From a virus, in IMG/VR virus record IMGVR_UViG_3300027816_000349, positions 1 to 26,868 of that record: 26,868 nucleotides of DNA. One strand, 5' to 3'. The position numbers and the translations under genes are program-made. Of the stretch, positions 1 to 6,551 are shown in pieces. Within the stretch, counting starts at the first letter, position 1. Every line of letters begins with the position of its first letter. The notes below the pieces were generated by a model, which was given only the letters and a program-made list of their open reading frames with translations, was not told where the DNA came from and searched no databases.

Positions 1-42
1 CCTCGTTAAGACCACCCTTTGGGTTTTGATGTTTTTTTAATG

Positions 43-627
43 TCATTCGTACCACTCAATCATTAAGTGAGCCATATGCGCTTGCCCACTTCTGTTTGTC
101 AATCTAAACAAATACGTTGTTAGCGGAGCCAATACATATTGGAATGAAAATGCAGCGGATCCAGTTGCCTGACCACCAGAGCCACCAGAAAGAAACTCAC
201 CAGTTAACTGTGTTCCAGTAGTGGTAACTGTTGGATTAATTAATATTGCACTTGCGCTTGTGTTGGCTGATGACCTATAGCGATTGATTGCTGTAAACGA
301 TGTGCCACCAGTTACTGTTGCATTTTCAAAAATAGTAAACTCTGCATCACCACCACATTTAACATCAAATACTAGGTGAGGATACTTGCCAGTAGCCCAA
401 GCAACAGCAATATTAATTGATGCATCGTCAGCTAATTGGTTTGCATCACCATTTAAAAAATATGCGTAAAAGGCTCTGCCTTCATGCAATCTGATATGGT
501 TAATGTCAGCCATAACAAATGGCTTCTCTGATCCGGCAACAACTTGATTGCCATCCTTATCAATATATGTTGGTGTAACAAATATTGATTTGGTGTTATC
601 AGACTCCCGCTGGACAATGATAGCCAT
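43..627 (-). CDS. Putative virion structural protein, 194 aa
   Basis: The protein has no signal peptide or membrane segment. It is rich in Thr, Ser, Gly and Ala with a predicted beta-type pattern, and ends in a short aromatic/acidic motif (LMIEWYE), a pattern I associate with small phage virion proteins of unknown role. The N-terminal part (about residues 15-55) holds the motif HLHEG-like RLHEGRAFYAYFLNG; the C-terminal third reads like a beta-sandwich strand set. The start ATG overlaps the stop of the preceding gene as TAATG, so it is translationally coupled to the small-gene run behind the terminase. It is probably a capsid- or tail-associated accessory protein, but no catalytic residues are seen. 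The minus strand ends with a CGAGG motif at the left window edge, consistent with another gene following just outside. Confidence 0.6.
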   Translation of the reverse strand: MAIIVQRESDNTKSIFVTPTYIDKDGNQVVAGSEKPFVMADINHIRLHEGRAFYAYFLNGDANQLADDASINIAVAWATGKYPHLVFDVKCGGDAEFTIFENATVTGGTSFTAINRYRSSANTSASAILINPTVTTTGTQLTGEFLSGGSGGQATGSAAFSFQYVLAPLTTYLFRLTNRSGQAHMAHLMIEWYE

Positions 628-815
628 TAGTCTTCTTCATCCTCTAGCTCGGATGCTTTGTACATATCCATCTCGTTTGGCTTAGAACGGCCAGCCTTTT
701 GAGCAAGCATCTTAGCCACTTTCTTTTGGAAAGGAGTCAACTCCATAGGCTTCTTCTCTTCCTCGCCCATGCCTTTGTGGTCTTCGCCAAACTCAAACGA
801 TAGTTCTACTTTCAT
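627..815 (-). CDS. Small acidic protein, paralogue of the next gene upstream (62 aa)
   Basis: The product has an acidic N-terminus, a central basic helix and a very acidic tail (ELEDEED). Residues about 26-50 (LTPFQKKVAKMLAQKAGR followed by PN..D...AS) align closely with the product of the adjacent gene at 812-964 (LSPMQKAAAKAMAKKAGR, PN..D..RAS). The two genes therefore look like a tandem duplication. The start ATG overlaps the upstream stop as ATGA. The role is unknown; position among virion genes suggests a small structural or assembly factor. Confidence 0.6.
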   Translation of the reverse strand: MKVELSFEFGEDHKGMGEEEKKPMELTPFQKKVAKMLAQKAGRSKPNEMDMYKASELEDEED

Positions 816-964
816 TTTTTAGATGCTCTCATGTTATCTACAAGATTTGGATATGGTCTACCAGCTTTCTTGGCCATTGCTTTAGCAGCAGCCTTCTGCA
901 TGGGAGACAACTTCTCAGGCTTACCTAAACCTTTTGGTCTTTCTTTATCCCAGACTTCTTTCAT
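812..964 (-). CDS. Small basic protein, paralogue of the gene at 627-815 (50 aa)
   Basis: The ORF encodes 50 residues, starting MKEVWDKERPKGLG and ending RASKK. It starts at an ATG that overlaps the stop of the DUF6496-like gene (TAATG) and ends in an ATGA overlap with the next gene, which argues strongly that it is translated. The helix LSPMQKAAAKAMAKKAGR plus PN..D...AS is shared with its neighbour, but this copy lacks the acidic tail and is strongly basic. A plus-strand reading over the same bases is a shadow. The function is unknown. Confidence 0.6.
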   Translation of the reverse strand: MKEVWDKERPKGLGKPEKLSPMQKAAAKAMAKKAGRPYPNLVDNMRASKK

Positions 965-1119
965 TAGTAGCCCCCAGCTTTACGGCCTTCAGACATTGCG
1001 ATTGCTTTTGCCTGAGCTGGTGTTTTTACTTTCTGACCAGAGCTTGACTTGAGCTTTCCTTTGGAATACTCACGCATTACTTTGGCAACTTTGGCTTGCA
1101 TCTTATCTGTATCTGGCAT
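964..1119 (-). CDS. DUF6496-like small basic protein (51 aa)
   Basis: The 51-residue product reads MPDTDKMQAKVAKVMREYSK, then GKLKSSSGQKVKTPAQAKAI and AMSEGRKAGGY. The pattern KVM.E[YF]..GKLKS..G.KV....QA.AIA.SE matches what I recall of the DUF6496 family, small proteins common in phages and bacteria with no known function. A GAGG Shine-Dalgarno motif lies six bases before the ATG. The stop overlaps the next gene's start (TAATG). The small, lysine-rich, helical product could bind nucleic acid or DNA-packaging partners, but that is a guess. Confidence 0.65.
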   Translation of the reverse strand: MPDTDKMQAKVAKVMREYSKGKLKSSSGQKVKTPAQAKAIAMSEGRKAGGY

Positions 1120-1128
1120 ATCTATCCT

Positions 1129-1341
1129 CTATAGGTTTTGATTGGAACCAAGTGTTTCTTGCATACCCATCTCTGGGTTTAGACGTGAATCAGAAAGGAG
1201 TTGACGGCCTCTACGTCTTGCGCCACGCATCTTTGCGCCAGCCTCTTCCTGTGCCTGTGTTGGCTTCTCAACTACTGGCTCTGGTTTTTTTGGTTCTACT
1301 TTTGGACCACCACCGCCACCACCTCCAAATACTCCACCCAT
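1129..1341 (-). CDS. Gly-rich small protein, paralogue of the gene at 1344-1589 (70 aa)
   Basis: It begins MGGVFGGGGGGGP, followed by a Pro/Lys/Glu linker and a conserved C-terminal block RRRGRQLLSDSRLNPEMGMQ then ETLGSN. The next gene upstream ends in a nearly parallel block (SRMLLSDTRLTPETGIQ, TLGSN) and also starts MGG.FGG, so the two are tandem duplicates with diverged middles. Small Gly-rich proteins with an R.LLS motif are frequent next to portal/tail genes in podoviruses; the role is unknown. It is followed closely by the DUF6496-like gene. Confidence 0.6.
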   Translation of the reverse strand: MGGVFGGGGGGGPKVEPKKPEPVVEKPTQAQEEAGAKMRGARRRGRQLLSDSRLNPEMGMQETLGSNQNL

Positions 1342-1343
1342 GA

Positions 1344-1589
1344 TTAGCTCACTTTCATTTCGTTAGAGCCAAGCGTTTGAATGCCTGTCTCTGGGGTTAA
1401 ACGTGTATCGGATAGCAACATACGGCTACCACCACGAACTCTTGCTTTAGCACGAGCTGCGTTTTGCTCTGCGAGCTGTCGCTTCTCTTCTTCAGCTTGC
1501 GCTCTAATTCTTTCGTTCTCTGCTTTAGTCTCAGCAGCTGCTCGTTCAGCACCGCTGGTATCTGGAGATCCACCAAATAGTCCACCCAT
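1344..1589 (-). CDS. Small coiled-coil protein, paralogue of the gene at 1129-1341 (81 aa)
   Basis: The product starts MGGLFGGSPDTSG, carries a charged Ala/Glu-rich helix (about residues 13-50, heptad-like, likely coiled coil), and ends with RGGSRMLLSDTRLTPETGIQ then TLGSN. Both ends match the neighbouring 70-aa product while the middles differ (coiled coil here, Pro-rich linker there). It follows the gp13-like gene with no gap worth noting. It is probably a minor virion or assembly protein; no enzymatic motif is visible. Confidence 0.6.
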   Translation of the reverse strand: MGGLFGGSPDTSGAERAAAETKAENERIRAQAEEEKRQLAEQNAARAKARVRGGSRMLLSDTRLTPETGIQTLGSNEMKVS

Positions 1590-2084
1590 TTAATACCTCG
1601 TCATTAGTAAGTAATCCACCTTGTCAGGGCCATACATCTTTAAAACCGCTTCGGTCTCAAACCTTAATGCTTTCGCATAACGTATTGCCCGAATATCGTC
1701 AGTTCTAACAGTTATTTGCAATCTATGCAAGTTGAGATATCTGGTTGCGATATCTACAAAGGATCTGCCACATCTGAGCATGGATGCTGGGTGTTCTCTA
1801 GCCTGATTGTCAAAGATGCTCCACATCTCGCCAACTCCACCCCAAAAGAATACAACCCCAAAGATGGCTATCGGTTTATTGCGGTAGAAAGCGGTAACCG
1901 CTGCACCAAGCATGGATTGGCTATATATCATGGATCTGAGGTCATAGCCCCTAGCCACAGCCAACAGCTCTGGCTGGGTGGTATCGAGTTGGTCAAAGTG
2001 GTCAATAACGAATGGCAGATAGAACACCCCTCTCTTGGGATGCATCTCCTCGTTTAATACCTCGTAGGGTATAGTCACTTTCAT
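1590..2084 (-). CDS. GNAT-fold protein, T7 gp13-like (164 aa)
   Basis: The C-terminal half (about residues 113-164) has the GNAT signature layout: LNLHRLQITVRTDD, then AIRYAKALRFE and MYGPDKVDYLLMTRY. This matches the end of acetyltransferase-fold proteins (N/H..AI.....LGFE.E...) and the phage gp13 family, an internal-virion-associated family in T7-like phages. A clear acetyl-CoA-binding Q/RxxGxG/A loop is not obvious, so it may be a non-enzymatic relative. The start overlaps the terminase stop as ATGA, placing it in the packaging/virion transcript. Confidence 0.6.
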   Translation of the reverse strand: MKVTIPYEVLNEEMHPKRGVFYLPFVIDHFDQLDTTQPELLAVARGYDLRSMIYSQSMLGAAVTAFYRNKPIAIFGVVFFWGGVGEMWSIFDNQAREHPASMLRCGRSFVDIATRYLNLHRLQITVRTDDIRAIRYAKALRFETEAVLKMYGPDKVDYLLMTRY

Positions 2085-3640
2085 CTTGAGAATATATCAA
2101 AGTCGCTGTTAGCCACAGTCTGGGCAACAAAAGTCCTAGAGGACACGTCTCCTGGGCGAGTCATGCGCTTGTATTCACCGCCACCGAGCAAGAGATATCC
2201 AAAAGCATCGCCAACGTGTGAGTGTTCGTTTTTGTTTGGGCTATCCCTAAAACGCTCTTGACCAGAGCCGACTGATACCCGCTTGAAATGGTAGCCACCC
2301 GCTAGAGACTTGCGTAGTAGCTTGCATTTGCTGTCAACCATCAGCCCCGGCTTGCCGTTAATAAGACGTTGCATGGGCGCAGCAGCGGATTCTCTGCGAA
2401 CCTTGAAGTCATTTGATGGGGTTGGCTGTGCCTTGAGGCCAAGAGTCCTTAAAAAGTCAAAGGCCGTTACCTCATAGATCGCATCTCTAGCCATACCAGC
2501 CGGATCGCCCCACACCAATACTTGCATTCCTGGGTACTTTGCGTTGATTTCAGCCACGAGCTGGTGGCCAAAGCGCTCCAATCCCATGTCAAAGGTAACA
2601 ATCTCGTCAATTACTTGCCACCTACCGCTAGGCAACCTCTGCCCAATCACCGCAGCTGGTGTTAAACCAAAGTCAAGACCGATCTGGATCGGCACAGAGT
2701 TGTCCAAAATAGTCTCTCCAGACATGATGTTATCGTCATATTCAGGCCAAACCGACTTGCCCTCTTGGACATAGGTATATTTCCCTTCTGCGTAGCATCT
2801 GATCCAATCTAGATTTTTACCCAATAGCATCTGCTGATAGTATCCAGCCGGTAGATTGGCTACGTTTTCAGCCTTCTTGTTTAACTGCCACCACTTACCC
2901 GCTGAGAAGATGCAGTCATTGGCCTCTGGGTTTTCGGGCAGATCGTCTTTGCCGACTTCAATAACCCCGCCAGGTTGCTTGTAAAACTTCCAAGCATATG
3001 GTCCCGTCATCTTTTCTTTCTCGGCCATCCTAAACCACCAATGGTCATCATCCATTGGGTTGGTATCCATCCAGATGCCATGCCAACTAGCGCCACCATC
3101 TCGCTTGGTAGGGTATCTACCTACTCGGTGTGTAAGGCCATCGATTACAGCCTTTGGCAACTCTCGTGCCTCGTTAACCCATGCCCCTGTTAGCTCTAGG
3201 GATAATAGCTTTCTAACGTCTTTTGGTTGGTCAAGCGCTAAGAATATTACCTCGCAATCAAGACCAGCAGCTCCATCCCTTGCCGGTAGTCGGATGTGGT
3301 GGGTAATCGGTGGGGTATAGAGCATTGGTCCAAAGGTATTCTCTGGGAAAAGGTCTTGCCACGTCTTAATTGTGGTTGTCTTGAGTTCAGGATAGCTATT
3401 GCGTACAATGACAAAACGGGTATATCGGACACCATCGATAGGGGAGGGCTTTTGCTGAATGGCTCTGATGAACACCTCAGCAGCGCAAGCATAGGACTTG
3501 CCAGACCCTACTGGACCCATCATCCCACGCACGAATGCATTACTCGTTAGGAACTTATAAACCTCTGGGGATTTGGAAAAATCTAAGCTAATACCAGTAG
3601 TCGGTATCTGCTTACTTGACATCTCTTTTGTTTTAGCCAT
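2081..3640 (-). CDS. terL: Terminase large subunit (packaging ATPase-nuclease)
   Basis: This 519-residue protein is the DNA-packaging motor. The Walker A loop GPVGSGKS is at residues 42-49. The Walker B-like strand with catalytic Glu is GAWVNEARELP (about 152-162, Glu157). A coupling motif, MDTNP, is at 191-195. The C-terminal RNase-H-like nuclease shows the expected acidic residues in GLDFGL (Asp323), VWGDPAG (Asp379) and HVGDAFGY (Asp478). Length is normal for the family. There is no good Shine-Dalgarno before the ATG. The gene lies 2.2 kb from the small terminase, separated by a plus-strand island. The stop overlaps the next gene as ATGA. Confidence 0.96.
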   Translation of the reverse strand: MAKTKEMSSKQIPTTGISLDFSKSPEVYKFLTSNAFVRGMMGPVGSGKSYACAAEVFIRAIQQKPSPIDGVRYTRFVIVRNSYPELKTTTIKTWQDLFPENTFGPMLYTPPITHHIRLPARDGAAGLDCEVIFLALDQPKDVRKLLSLELTGAWVNEARELPKAVIDGLTHRVGRYPTKRDGGASWHGIWMDTNPMDDDHWWFRMAEKEKMTGPYAWKFYKQPGGVIEVGKDDLPENPEANDCIFSAGKWWQLNKKAENVANLPAGYYQQMLLGKNLDWIRCYAEGKYTYVQEGKSVWPEYDDNIMSGETILDNSVPIQIGLDFGLTPAAVIGQRLPSGRWQVIDEIVTFDMGLERFGHQLVAEINAKYPGMQVLVWGDPAGMARDAIYEVTAFDFLRTLGLKAQPTPSNDFKVRRESAAAPMQRLINGKPGLMVDSKCKLLRKSLAGGYHFKRVSVGSGQERFRDSPNKNEHSHVGDAFGYLLLGGGEYKRMTRPGDVSSRTFVAQTVANSDFDIFSR

Positions 3641-3658
3641 TGATTTTTAACACTTTTC

Positions 3659-3676
3659 AGTTAATATAAGCTAACT
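3659..3676. repeat. Inverted repeat in the divergent terL / phosphoesterase spacer
   Basis: AGTTA and TAACT arms are separated by eight A/T-rich bases in the 56-bp spacer between the divergent terL and phosphoesterase starts. It could be an operator controlling either gene. The arms are short, so chance is possible. Confidence 0.3.
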
Positions 3677-3681
3677 TTATC

Positions 3682-3687
3682 ATTATA
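3682..3687 (-). promoter_or_regulatory. Candidate -10 box for terL
   Basis: On the minus strand these bases read TATAAT, a perfect sigma-70 -10 hexamer, about 42 bases upstream of the terL ATG. I could not find a convincing -35 hexamer at 16-18 bases, so this is a weak call based on one hexamer and a suitable location between divergent genes. Confidence 0.3.
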
Positions 3688-3696
3688 AGGTATGTC

Positions 3697-4656
3697 ATGG
3701 TACGAAAAGCGTGTAGTGACGAAGAATTTATTGCGGCTTGGAAAGAACACCAATCCCCTGAAAAGGTAAGTTTGGCTATTGGTCTTAGCAATCGCAATGT
3801 TATGAAGAGGCGCAGAATAATAGAAAATAAATATGGCATTATTCTAGAGGCTCTGTCACCCTCTGGCCAGCCTAAGATTTATATTCCTGATGAGCAGATG
3901 CAAGCTAACGTCACCATCGATAATGGTGTCATCTTAGTTGGCTCTGATTGCCACTACAACCCAGAGTATGTTACGACAGCTCACCGAGGCTTTGTTGAAT
4001 TTGTAAAGTATCTGAAACCAAAGATTGTGATTCTCAATGGGGATATTGCGGATTTCGCTAGTATCTCAGCGCATCATCGCATTGGCTGGCAGAAAGGCCC
4101 GACAGTCAAAGAAGAGCTAGATGAGATCCAAGAAAGACTCGGAGATATTGAAAAGGTAAGACCGGCTGGCTGTAAGCTAATGATTACGATTGGTAACCAT
4201 GACCTACGATTCTCAGGCAAGCTGTCTAACATCCTCCCACAATACGAGGGAATCAAGGGCTTTGATATTGCAGACCACACCCCGCATTGGAAGTGGTACT
4301 GGTCAATCATGGTCAACCAGACTTGCATGATTAAACACCGCTGGCACAACGGAGTTCATGCGGTCTACAACAACACCATGAAATCGGGTACGAGTTTCGT
4401 CTCGGGTCATCTACATTCTCTCAAGATAACCCCTTGGACAGACTACACCGGCACACGATATGGGGTAGATACTGGAACGATGGCCTGTATTAAGGACAAC
4501 CAGTTTGCGTACACAGAAAACAACCCGGTCAACTGGAGAGCTGGATACGCAGTATTGACCTTTATCAACGGCAAACTCATGCCACCAGAGCTGGCAGAAG
4601 TTGTTAATGAGGATGAGGGTCTAATTTATTTTCGTGGTCAGTTAATGAAAGTATGA
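3697..4656 (+). CDS. Calcineurin-type metallophosphoesterase with N-terminal HTH-like segment
   Basis: The 319-aa protein carries the metal-binding motifs of calcineurin-like phosphoesterases in order: SDCH (Asp84, His86), NGDIAD (Asp116), GNHD (167-169), KHRWH (about 213-217) and GHLH (237-240). Such enzymes hydrolyse phosphomono- or diesters with two metal ions; the substrate here is unknown. Residues about 5-48 (WKEHQSPEKVSLAIGLSNRN) look like a small helix-turn-helix, so the enzyme may be brought to DNA. A TAAGG motif precedes the ATG. It is divergent from terL and overlaps the downstream protease gene as ATGA, forming a two-gene plus-strand unit among minus-strand genes. Confidence 0.87.
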   Translation: MVRKACSDEEFIAAWKEHQSPEKVSLAIGLSNRNVMKRRRIIENKYGIILEALSPSGQPKIYIPDEQMQANVTIDNGVILVGSDCHYNPEYVTTAHRGFVEFVKYLKPKIVILNGDIADFASISAHHRIGWQKGPTVKEELDEIQERLGDIEKVRPAGCKLMITIGNHDLRFSGKLSNILPQYEGIKGFDIADHTPHWKWYWSIMVNQTCMIKHRWHNGVHAVYNNTMKSGTSFVSGHLHSLKITPWTDYTGTRYGVDTGTMACIKDNQFAYTENNPVNWRAGYAVLTFINGKLMPPELAEVVNEDEGLIYFRGQLMKV

Positions 4657-5009
4657 TCCAGCTCACATCTACTATTCTGAAGAATATGTACACCATGCTT
4701 GTGGTGTGCAAACCCTTTGATAATTGGAATATGCCGTTACCAGAGCAGATTAAATTTATCGTAGATCACGATCCAGATACGATGGGAACCTATCTATACG
4801 ATGATGGGGGCAAGCATGAACACGTCATTACTATCTCAGCAGCTCGTTGTGGCTGGCTCGAAACAAGTATTCGTACGATGGCGCACGAGATGATTCACGC
4901 TAGTCGATGGAATACCTCCACAGCTGCATGGCAGAAACACGATAAGACATTCCGGCACAGGGCCAAGATGGTAGCGGATGAGCTAGGCTTTGATCCGCTA
5001 GAGTTATAA
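4653..5009 (+). CDS. SprT-like zinc metalloprotease (118 aa)
   Basis: Residues 77-82 read AHEMIH, an HExxH zinc-protease motif (His78, Glu79, His82), followed after 13 residues by KHDKTFRHRA, which fits the third His of SprT-type enzymes (H..xF). The protein ends LGFDPLEL. SprT/Spartan relatives cut DNA-bound proteins, but small phage versions have no established substrate. The start overlaps the phosphoesterase stop (ATGA), so the two are co-translated. It has no signal peptide, so action is in the cytoplasm. It could instead be an unrelated minigluzincin; the HExxH call is firm, the subfamily less so. Confidence 0.75.
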   Translation: MIQLTSTILKNMYTMLVVCKPFDNWNMPLPEQIKFIVDHDPDTMGTYLYDDGGKHEHVITISAARCGWLETSIRTMAHEMIHASRWNTSTAAWQKHDKTFRHRAKMVADELGFDPLEL

Positions 5010-5013
5010 AAAT

Positions 5014-5039
5014 GTTACGTTATGTATACATATGGTAAC
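5014..5039. repeat. 26-bp imperfect palindrome between convergent genes
   Basis: GTTAC and GTAAC outer arms and a perfect 12-bp core TATGTATACATA (5021-5032) pair at 11 of 13 positions. It starts five bases after the protease stop. There is no U-tract, so it is not a classical terminator; it could halt transcription from both sides or bind a dimeric regulator. The word AAATGTTAC at its left edge recurs at 5051. Confidence 0.5.
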
Positions 5040-5064
5040 GATTATGTATCAAATGTTACACATT

Positions 5065-5087
5065 ATGCGGTGATTCATGCGGTGATT
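5065..5087. repeat. Tandem direct repeat ATGCGGTGATT x2
   Basis: Two identical 11-bp words lie at 5065-5075 and 5077-5087, one base apart (12-bp period), in the gap between the convergent protease and the 48-aa membrane-protein gene. The second copy touches the stop codon of the latter. The function is unknown. Confidence 0.55.
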
Positions 5088-5232
5088 ATTTAGTGGCCAA
5101 AATAAAAAGCCCTATGTTGCTGAACCCATATCCGCTGTAAACCACCGCCATAGGTACATTGCCTTTGAGTCCTTGCTCTACAGCTATGTAGCCATAAATC
5201 AGACCTGTAACGATAATCAGCCAGGCACTCAT
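5086..5232 (-). CDS. Small membrane protein, 48 aa
   Basis: The product begins MSAWLIIVTGLIYGYIAVEQ and ends IGLFILATK. It has two hydrophobic stretches (about residues 3-18 and 28-46) around a short polar loop (QGLKGN), so it likely spans the inner membrane twice. The ATG overlaps the upstream stop as ATGA, which supports translation. It is the last gene of the minus-strand early block. The role is unknown; a superinfection-exclusion or accessory lysis role is possible but not shown. Confidence 0.6.
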   Translation of the reverse strand: MSAWLIIVTGLIYGYIAVEQGLKGNVPMAVVYSGYGFSNIGLFILATK

Positions 5233-5471
5233 TTCTCTTGTGCCTTTCTTAGTATTGCTCTAGCAAATTCAATCCAGCCTTCATTGGAATCAATAAGATT
5301 TGTAACTGCATTGCCTATTTCTATTATTTCCTCATCTGTTAGTGTCTTTGCTGGATAGGTGTAGAGTGGGATAGTATGTTGCTCATCTTGTTCTCTACGC
5401 ACTACGGCTTTAATAATATGGTCTGCATCCAAAACATCTTGTGATGTCCACGCTACTGGTTCATTGTTCAT
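5229..5471 (-). CDS. Conserved phage hypothetical protein (EPVAW...LYTYPA type), 80 aa
   Basis: The layout EPVAWTSQDVLDAD, IPLYTYPAKTLTDEEIIEI and WIEFARAILRKAQEK is one I recognise from many small phage and proteobacterial hypothetical proteins (EPVAW at the start, PLYT.P in the middle, FARA[IV]L..A at the end). No enzymatic motif is visible. It sits between a 22-codon ORF and a membrane micro-protein, overlapping both by four bases. The function is unknown. Confidence 0.65.
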   Translation of the reverse strand: MNNEPVAWTSQDVLDADHIIKAVVRREQDEQHTIPLYTYPAKTLTDEEIIEIGNAVTNLIDSNEGWIEFARAILRKAQEK

Positions 5472-5536
5472 TTATTGGCTTTCCTCAACGCAATATGCTT
5501 TTGTAGGATGTGCCAGAACTCAGACTTGATCGGCAT
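5468..5536 (-). CDS. Possible 22-aa micro-ORF
   Basis: The ORF encodes MPIKSEFWHILQKHIALRKA followed by NK. A GGGAG Shine-Dalgarno lies six bases before its ATG, the ATG follows the stop of the zinc-finger gene by one base, and its stop overlaps the next gene's ATG (ATGA). It could be a real micro-protein or only a translational coupler bridging the two genes. The short length makes chance likely. Confidence 0.4.
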   Translation of the reverse strand: MPIKSEFWHILQKHIALRKANK

Positions 5537-5537
5537 C

Positions 5538-5783
5538 TTAGTCTCCCGCCCAGCGGACACCAGAGCGCCCAAGCCTAGTATTAATACTGAACTCCATATC
5601 ATTGGCTAGTCTGCACAGCTTTTCATTATCAGACTCTTCATCGTCTAATGGAATAAAGCCAGCAAATGGAACTGGCTCTGTATTCGCACAATGGTGGATC
5701 TCATCAATGGGCAACCGCTCTCCGCAATGCTCACAACTATTACGCATCGCTTCTTCTCTATCTTCAGTCGTAAACGTGGTCAT
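5538..5783 (-). CDS. Small zinc-finger-like protein (81 aa)
   Basis: CEHCGERLPIDEIHHC, near the N-terminus, has CxxC and HHC spaced like a treble-clef or zinc-ribbon site. A consensus GAGGAG lies six bases before the ATG at 5783, which makes that ATG a better start than the GTG at 5786. The 16-bp palindrome at 5802-5817 lies in its leader, so it may begin its own transcript after the small terminase. It may be a DNA-binding or protein-binding regulator; the function is unknown. Confidence 0.65.
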   Translation of the reverse strand: MTTFTTEDREEAMRNSCEHCGERLPIDEIHHCANTEPVPFAGFIPLDDEESDNEKLCRLANDMEFSINTRLGRSGVRWAGD

Positions 5784-5801
5784 CACAATCTCCTCAGTTA
5801 A

Positions 5802-5817
5802 ATAGCGATATCGCTAT
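5802..5817. promoter_or_regulatory. Perfect 16-bp palindrome ATAGCGATATCGCTAT, candidate operator
   Basis: The palindrome is perfect and lies 19 bases upstream of the zinc-finger ATG (5783), just before its Shine-Dalgarno. Its 14-bp core TAGCGATATCGCTA recurs exactly at 9678-9691 upstream of the serine recombinase gene. Shared flanking bases (TATT, AAC) on the gene-proximal side give the two sites matching orientation toward their genes. A dimeric DNA-binding protein is the simplest reader. Confidence 0.6.
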
Positions 5818-5863
5818 AAACGAGATTCTTTCCTAAAAAAATAGAAAAGTAAAGGGGTTGTTG

Positions 5864-6286
5864 TTATTTTATTTCTACGTCTTCAATATCGGGTGGCTTG
5901 ATATTGATGCCGATAACCGATGGCTTATCTGAATCCTCTGGGCTATCAAGCAATCCAGAGGCTTTGGCTAGTAGGCGCAACACTCCAACCTTATCGTACA
6001 GCTCTAACTCTAGATTACCATCCTTATTAACCTTAATACTGCGGATGGCTTGCAGAGCGTGTTCTGGAATATCCTTAGATGCCTTGACTTGGATGTTGCC
6101 TTGGTCATCCCACTCCATAATATCCGTAATCTTGGTGTTGGCCATACAGAGTAGGCTATAAGCCACCGCCTCCTTGTTCTCCATAATGGTAGCGGAGCGC
6201 TCTAACCTCTTCTGTATAGACCGAATCCCACCCCAATTCTGCATGGAGGGGATCTGCGTACTTAGATTTGACTTAACTCTAGCCAT
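5864..6286 (-). CDS. terS: Terminase small subunit-like protein (140 aa)
   Basis: The middle and C-terminal parts follow the pattern of small terminases: ITDIMEWDDQGNIQVKASKD, then a segment with IPEHALQAIRSIK, NLELELYDKVGVLRLLAKAS and GLLD. In known TerS proteins the same order is seen (DI.DFVEWD..., ...I.S.K..., ..I.L.DK..AL..L.....L). TerS recognises viral DNA and hands it to TerL. The N-terminal DNA-binding segment (about 1-50) is basic but less clear. The ATG overlaps the SSB-like gene's stop (TGATG). It is unusual that it sits in the early block, 2.2 kb from terL. Confidence 0.75.
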   Translation of the reverse strand: MARVKSNLSTQIPSMQNWGGIRSIQKRLERSATIMENKEAVAYSLLCMANTKITDIMEWDDQGNIQVKASKDIPEHALQAIRSIKVNKDGNLELELYDKVGVLRLLAKASGLLDSPEDSDKPSVIGINIKPPDIEDVEIK

Positions 6287-6537
6287 CAGAATGGAATATC
6301 GCTATCTGACTTTGGCATCTCATCGTTGCCACGAGGGGTAAAACCAGCTTGCTTGGGCTTACCGATCTTACCGGCTAGGTACTTCTTGCCTGTCTTAGCC
6401 TGTTTCTCATACGCATTGAACCAATACTCGATGCCATCAGCTAACTTGATGGATCCTGTCCAATCCGCATCTGTTTCTCCACGCTTTCTGTCGTTAACGA
6501 ATAGCGTAAAGCTACCTTCTTTCATTTCATATTTCAT
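6286..6537 (-). CDS. SSB-like protein (DUF736-type) with an SSB-type acidic tail (83 aa)
   Basis: The core (KEGSFTLFVNDRKRGETDAD, TGSIKLADGIEYWFNAYEKQ, KTGKKYLAGKIGKPK) is an OB-fold-like beta pattern close to DUF736-type small proteins, proposed to act like single-strand binding proteins. The C-terminus is SDSDIPF, matching the D-D-I-P-F tip that bacterial SSB uses to recruit host repair and replication proteins. It probably coats ssDNA and docks host enzymes. A GAGGAG motif lies six bases before the ATG. The function is inferred from fold pattern, tail and replication context. Confidence 0.7.
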   Translation of the reverse strand: MKYEMKEGSFTLFVNDRKRGETDADWTGSIKLADGIEYWFNAYEKQAKTGKKYLAGKIGKPKQAGFTPRGNDEMPKSDSDIPF

Positions 6538-6551
6538 TTATTGCTCCTCAC

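Noticed and set aside
1-42. Possible terminator (ACCC-AAA-GGGT) at the left edge
   Set aside because: The stem is only four base pairs and a CGAGG ribosome-site-like motif follows, suggesting gene continuation.
831-1052. Plus-strand 73-aa ORF over the small-gene run
   Set aside because: It runs opposite two overlapping minus-strand genes with good motifs, start/stop overlaps and, for the DUF6496-like gene, a ribosome site; it reads as a shadow with no ribosome site.
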